Both the position numbers and the translations under genes were made by a program. Of a stretch of 64,000 nucleotides of DNA, positions 62,101-64,000 are shown in pieces. How positions within the stretch are numbered: the stretch's first letter is position 1; each line of letters begins with the position of its first letter. Below the pieces are notes generated by a model that saw nothing but the letters and a program-made list of their open reading frames with translations, ran no database searches and had not been told where the DNA came from. Source of the DNA: Tanytarsus gracilentus (taxonomy: Eukaryota > Arthropoda > Insecta > Diptera > Chironomidae); NCBI GenBank assembly GCA_038502055.1, contig JAXRKN010000039.1, forward strand, positions 4,712,001-4,776,000, written 5' to 3'.

Positions 62101-63732
62101 AATGCGACAGTCCATTGCCAGCGAATGGCGGAAAATTTTGTGCTGGTCAAAAAATTCAATATCGTTCGTGTAACACAAACGATTGTCCCGATGCCGCGCT
62201 CGATTTTCGTGCCGAACAATGCAGTCGTTACGATAAAAATAAATTTAATTTGGAACTTCAGAAAGATGCAAAGTGGCTTCCGAAATACGGCCTTCCCGAG
62301 AAAGATGAGTGCAAGCTGTTTTGTCGTCTGGAAGAGACTTCCTCATATTTCGAGCTCGCAAATCGAGTCGTTGATGGCACATCCTGTTCATACAATACCT
62401 TTGACAAGTGCATTAATGGCGCATGTGTTCCAGCCGGTTGTGACAATGAACTCTACTCGACCGCAGAGGTTGACATGTGCGGTGTGTGCAAGGGTCGAAA
62501 TGAGACATGCGAAAGCACGTACGGCAATCTAACTCACTATCAATTCCGCGAAAAAGCAAACTATCAGAATAGCTATTTCTTTATGAACGTGGTCACAATT
62601 CCAAAGGGCGCAACGAACATTGAAATCATTCAAGCTGGACTTGAAGACGATCGCAATTACATCGCGCTGAGAGATGATCAAGATAATTACATTCTCAACG
62701 ATTTGCATCACATTGAGGGGAGCCACAAGAAGATTTATTACGGTGGCGTCACATTTGAATATAACGGTGGCAAGAGCTCATTTGAGCGTGTAAATTCGAC
62801 CTACGCGGTGCAGTTGAAGCGTGAACTGAAAGTGGACATTTTGTCATTTACTCCGCCTGCACGCGTCGAAGATTACATTATTAAGTTCTCATACACTCAC
62901 TCCGATCCCGGCAAGATTACAAACAATCAAATTAATTACAACAGCAATGACTACTTGACGCCGAAAAAACAATACGTTTGGCAAATGCAAGATTGGAATG
63001 AGTGCAGTAACTTCTGTAATGGCAAGCAAATAAGGAAGGCATCATGCGTTGAGCTCAACTCAAAATCGTCCGTTTCCGACAACTATTGTCGAAATACTGC
63101 CAAGCCATTCGATGACTATCGCGAATGTAACACGGACTGTCGTCTCGGATGGGAAACCTTCAAATCTGAATGCTCGGTGAATTGTGGCGATGGAAATCGA
63201 ACGATTAAGTTTGAATGTGTACAGAGATATGATCGAGGCGATCAACCGGCGAAAATTGTAGATAAAAGTCATTGTGCGCATCGTCAAGAGACGACCGTCT
63301 ATGAGCCATGCTCGCAGGCTTGTAATGAGGTGCTGTGGTTTTATAGTGAATGGAATCAGGCAAGTTTTAATTAGTCAATTTTGAATAGCTCCAAAATTCA
63401 CACTTCAAAGCTCAATTCCGATTAGCCTTCAAGTTAATTTCTTTCGATATCTCCATAAGGAGCTAAAAAATAAATTAAGTTGTTTGAAATTGAATAAATT
63501 TGTTTTAACTGATGTCATATTCATCTCTCTTCCATTCCATAAACATCGCAATCAGTGCTCGCGATCGTGCGGTGGAGGCAAACAGAATCGAACTTACATG
63601 TGCTTATCTGATCCGGTTCATCGTCGACCAGTGAACGAGAAATATTGTAGTCACCTGCGTCGTGAAGAACTAGTTCGTTATTGCAATCAAGATGTCAGTT
63701 GTGCTGAGTGGGCGTACGGTGATTCTTCTCCC
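37937..63732 (+). CDS. AdamTS-A: ADAMTS metalloprotease, GON-1/ADAMTS9-like; 13 exons, 3' partial
   Basis: Secreted zinc protease of the extracellular matrix; relatives cleave proteoglycans and act in cell migration and secretion. Join: 37937-38153, 41178-41396, 41491-41642, 42613-42753, 50980-51124, 57238-57716, 58066-58177, 58791-58884, 59016-59165, 60021-60173, 61631-61963, 62048-63359, 63556-63732; 1228 codons in frame, running off the window. Layout: hydrophobic N-terminus (14-30), prodomain (to 313), RVKR furin site (314-317), Q/H-rich insert (318-419), catalytic domain from EFTIEVLVAVDRK (420) with HELGHVLNMPHD (565-576) and Met-turn M595, disintegrin-like (about 621-720), TSP1 (727-779), Cys-rich (about 785-890), spacer (to about 1025), and three further TSP1 repeats. 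The Cys-rich, spacer and TSP order and wording best fit ADAMTS9/20; the GON domain that would prove it lies beyond the window. Confidence 0.93.
38154..41177 (+). other. ADAMTS intron after coding exon 1
   Basis: 3.0-kb GT-AG intron. It contains a 76-bp mini-element (38287-38362) and a perfect 8-bp-stem hairpin (40447-40468). An ATTTGCATAA octamer-like motif lies near 38490; its function is unknown. No nested gene is seen. Confidence 0.7.
38287..38362. mobile_element. Short MITE-like element, CAAGGG...CCCTTG ends (76 bp)
   Basis: The left end CAAGGGATGAGTAGAC and the inverted right end (CAAGGGATAGTAAATT) match at 10 or more of the outer 13 bases. It is the third member of the 72-76-bp group in this window. 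No target duplication is visible. Confidence 0.5.
41178..41396 (+). CDS. AdamTS-A: ADAMTS exon 2: prodomain
   Basis: 219 bases, phase 1 on both sides, acceptor TTACTCGCAG, donor TTAG|GTAAGA. It includes SMPELLKQLPDMREITEYW and VYPNKI, typical of the start of an ADAMTS prodomain, where the EYEIVYPxxI-like segment begins the conserved fold. Confidence 0.88.
41491..41642 (+). CDS. AdamTS-A: ADAMTS exon 3: prodomain
   Basis: 152 bases, phase 1 in and phase 0 out, after a 94-bp intron. It encodes YEIIANGQEFVLNLRPESDY and VAPNLE, corresponding to the F-x-L-x-L-x-x-x-x-x-F/Y-hydrophobic-A/S-P prodomain motif of the family. Confidence 0.92.
42613..42753 (+). CDS. AdamTS-A: ADAMTS exon 4: prodomain
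   Basis: 47 codons, phase 0 on both sides. It encodes ERECHYNGTIEGDDKSRVAV and SLCDGM, the C-x-Y-x-G...S-x-V-A-x-S-x-C-x-G-M/L motif conserved in ADAM and ADAMTS prodomains (C221). Confidence 0.95.
42754..50979 (+). other. ADAMTS intron 4 (8.2 kb)
   Basis: Long GT-AG intron ending TTCTTTTACAG. It holds AT-rich DNA with scattered (CT)n runs, and I identify no mobile element with clear ends. Two mid-length open frames (45034-45384 minus and 48491-48856 minus) have no recognisable motif; the second begins with an ATG and is listed as a finding. Confidence 0.65.
50980..51124 (+). CDS. AdamTS-A: ADAMTS exon 5: prodomain with candidate cysteine switch
   Basis: 145 bases, phase 0 in and phase 1 out. 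It encodes QGYFRTSNGSFFIEPIEEY, the classic G-x-x-R-x-x-x-x-x-Y/F-F-I-E-P motif, and later EKCDVTSSH, where C285 could be the latency-keeping cysteine. Confidence 0.94.
55650..55663 (-). repeat. Solitary hAT-like terminal motif
   Basis: AGTGTCCACTCCTG, the reverse complement of CAGGAGTGGACACT, equivalent to the ends at 12922, 13935 and 18176. No partner end was found nearby, so it is probably a truncated relic. Confidence 0.35.
56861..56872 (+). repeat. Solitary hAT-like terminal motif
   Basis: CAAGGGGTGGAC, similar to the element ends listed above but without the following ACT. No matched partner or target duplication was found. Confidence 0.25.
57238..57716 (+). CDS. AdamTS-A: ADAMTS exon 6: furin site, Q/H-rich insert, start of catalytic domain
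   Basis: 479 bases, phase 1 in and phase 0 out (ATGTCAGTG|GTAAGT). RVKR at 57303-57314 (residues 314-317) is a furin-type processing site that would release the prodomain. About 100 residues follow that are very rich in Gln, His, Arg and Asn (318-419), then EFTIEVLVAVDRKMQEYHG opens the reprolysin domain (residue 420 on). The open frame continues past the donor to 57932, but those residues do not fit the family and are intronic. Confidence 0.93.
58066..58177 (+). CDS. AdamTS-A: ADAMTS exon 7: catalytic domain
   Basis: 112 bases, phase 0 in and phase 1 out. It encodes VSSIYADASIGNSIKIAVVH and IMYIEQDLV, corresponding to the A-x-L-F/Y-x-D-x-S-I-G-N-x-I-x-I-x-V-V motif of the reprolysin fold. 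Confidence 0.95.
58791..58884 (+). CDS. AdamTS-A: ADAMTS exon 8: catalytic domain
   Basis: 94 bases, phase 1 in and phase 2 out, acceptor CTACCACCAG. It encodes ASGMLVEFCRLKHMHDYQHD and TALLLTR, matching the L-x-x-F-C-x-W...H-D-x-A-L/V-L-L-T-R segment. The family's usual Trp after C-x is replaced by Leu here (FCRLK). Confidence 0.93.
59016..59165 (+). CDS. AdamTS-A: ADAMTS exon 9: zinc-binding helix
   Basis: 150 bases, phase 2 on both sides. It encodes CDTLGLAELGTMCKPNSCAI, VQDNGLSAAFTIAHELGHV and the start of the zinc site: H565, catalytic E566, H569. The HEXXHXXGXXHD motif is split by the following intron. Confidence 0.97.
60021..60173 (+). CDS. AdamTS-A: ADAMTS exon 10: third zinc ligand and Met-turn
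   Basis: 153 bases, phase 2 on both sides. It completes the zinc motif with LNMPHD (H575, D576), then NIMSRML with the Met-turn M595, and ends HPWSWSNCSRHFVTEFLE, the typical W-S-x-C-S end of the catalytic domain. The family's Gly before the third His region is Asn here (HELGHVLNMPHD), a common ADAMTS variant. Confidence 0.97.
61631..61963 (+). CDS. AdamTS-A: ADAMTS exon 11: disintegrin-like domain and start of TSP1
   Basis: 333 bases, phase 2 on both sides, acceptor CATATTTACAG. It encodes SSCLLDKPHR, then CELVFGTGATICSYMPKCNR, LWCS, DGTKCGENEWCQKGECV and WGAWSE. The eight-cysteine disintegrin-like pattern is intact. WGAW is a potential C-mannosylation site. Confidence 0.96.
62048..63359 (+). 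CDS. AdamTS-A: ADAMTS exon 12: TSP1, Cys-rich, spacer, two more TSP1 repeats
   Basis: 1312 bases, phase 2 in and phase 0 out. The first TSP1 repeat has CSRSCGGGVQ (736-745), including a usable O-fucose motif. The Cys-rich region includes EQCSRYDKNKFN, KWLPKYG, CKLFCRLEE, VVDGTSCSYN, GACVPAGCD and CGVCKG. The spacer includes VVTIPKGATNIEIIQAGLED. TSP repeats 2 and 3 have CSNFCNG (C1051) and CSVNCGDG (C1107). The donor is CAG|GCAAGT, a GC donor; the only nearby GT would break the frame into exon 13. Confidence 0.95.
63360..63555 (+). other. GC-AG intron of the ADAMTS gene (196 bp)
   Basis: Begins GCAAGT after CAG and ends ACATCGCAATCAG. Joining the flanking exons across it restores FYSEWNQCSRSCGGG, a canonical thrombospondin repeat start, in frame. 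Confidence 0.88.
63556..63732 (+). CDS. AdamTS-A: ADAMTS exon 13: TSP1 repeat 4 (last exon in window)
   Basis: 59 codons, phase 0 on both sides, donor CCC|GTGAGT. It encodes CSRSCGGGKQNRTYMC, then CSHLRREELVRYCNQ and CAEWAYGDSSP, which ends just before the cysteine that should open the next TSP1 repeat. The gene therefore continues to the right of the window. Confidence 0.95.
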
Positions 63733-64000
63733 GTGAGTAGCATTTTAACTTATTTTAAATATTCATCACATTTAAATTTTTTGTATTTGGCTTTTTTTCG
63801 ATCAAAATTAACTCATTGGATTCTGAATTGGCGATGCTGATGAGACATCACATGCAGCGTCAATTCTTTATAGTATTTTTTGTGTAATTGAAATCTTTTG
63901 AATTGGCTTTTTTGTTGTTAATTTATTTATTTAAAAAAAATTAGTTCATAAATCATTTTTAAAAGTTTGAATCTATCATAAAAAAACATACATTTGTGTT
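63733..64000 (+). other. Start of the next ADAMTS intron
   Basis: AT-rich sequence after the donor at 63733. No further exon is recognisable before the window ends. Confidence 0.7.

Noticed and set aside
62008..62532. 174-codon open frame overlapping ADAMTS exon 12
   Set aside because: It is an out-of-frame shadow of the well-supported exon, which carries all conserved cysteines in the other frame.

Overview
The window is AT-rich animal nuclear DNA carrying two multi-exon, intron-rich protein-coding genes, both on the + strand. The gene style suggests an insect, probably a dipteran: GT-AG introns from tens of bases to over 8 kb, many short (GA)n/(CT)n runs, U12-free splice sites, and an AdamTS-A-type protease. 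There are no operons, CRISPR arrays or prokaryotic features, and I recognise no tRNA or rRNA.

Gene 1 (coding span 4333-18726, 7 coding exons, about 367 codons) is a Golgi beta-1,3-glucuronosyltransferase of the B3GAT / GlcAT-P / GlcAT-S family. It has a short cytoplasmic tail, a signal anchor, a Thr/Asn/Gln-rich stem and a complete catalytic domain with a DDD metal-binding motif. The leader exon (acceptor at 4104) holds three small uORFs. A candidate poly(A) signal lies about 100 bases after the stop.

Gene 2 (5' leader from 37783, coding 37937 to at least 63732, 13 coding exons seen, 1228 codons so far, open at the right edge) is a secreted ADAMTS metalloprotease. It most resembles the GON-1 / ADAMTS9 / ADAMTS20 / Drosophila AdamTS-A group. 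In order it encodes a hydrophobic N-terminus, prodomain, RVKR furin site, an unusual Gln/His/Arg-rich insert, a reprolysin catalytic domain (HELGHVLNMPHD), disintegrin-like domain, first thrombospondin repeat, Cys-rich region, spacer and at least three more thrombospondin repeats. The intron before the last visible exon has a GC donor. A candidate distant promoter and purine-rich leader sits at about 26975-27725.

Both proteins act on glycosylated cell-surface or matrix molecules, but nothing in the sequence links their expression; their adjacency may be chance.

The non-coding DNA contains several non-autonomous DNA transposons that can be delimited by eye. One is a 1041-bp foldback element with a 10-bp target duplication (9503-10543). 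Another is a 128-bp hAT-type MITE with an 8-bp target duplication and an internal 10-bp tandem repeat (4958-5085). There is also a family of 72-76-bp mini-elements with CAAGGG...CCCTTG ends, several copies of a CARGGRGTGGAC-type terminal motif, and a pyrimidine minisatellite within a partly duplicated block (14091-14914). I found no transposase gene. I saw no convincing new biological system; the foldback element, the GC-AG intron and the Q/H-rich insert in the protease are the most interesting items.
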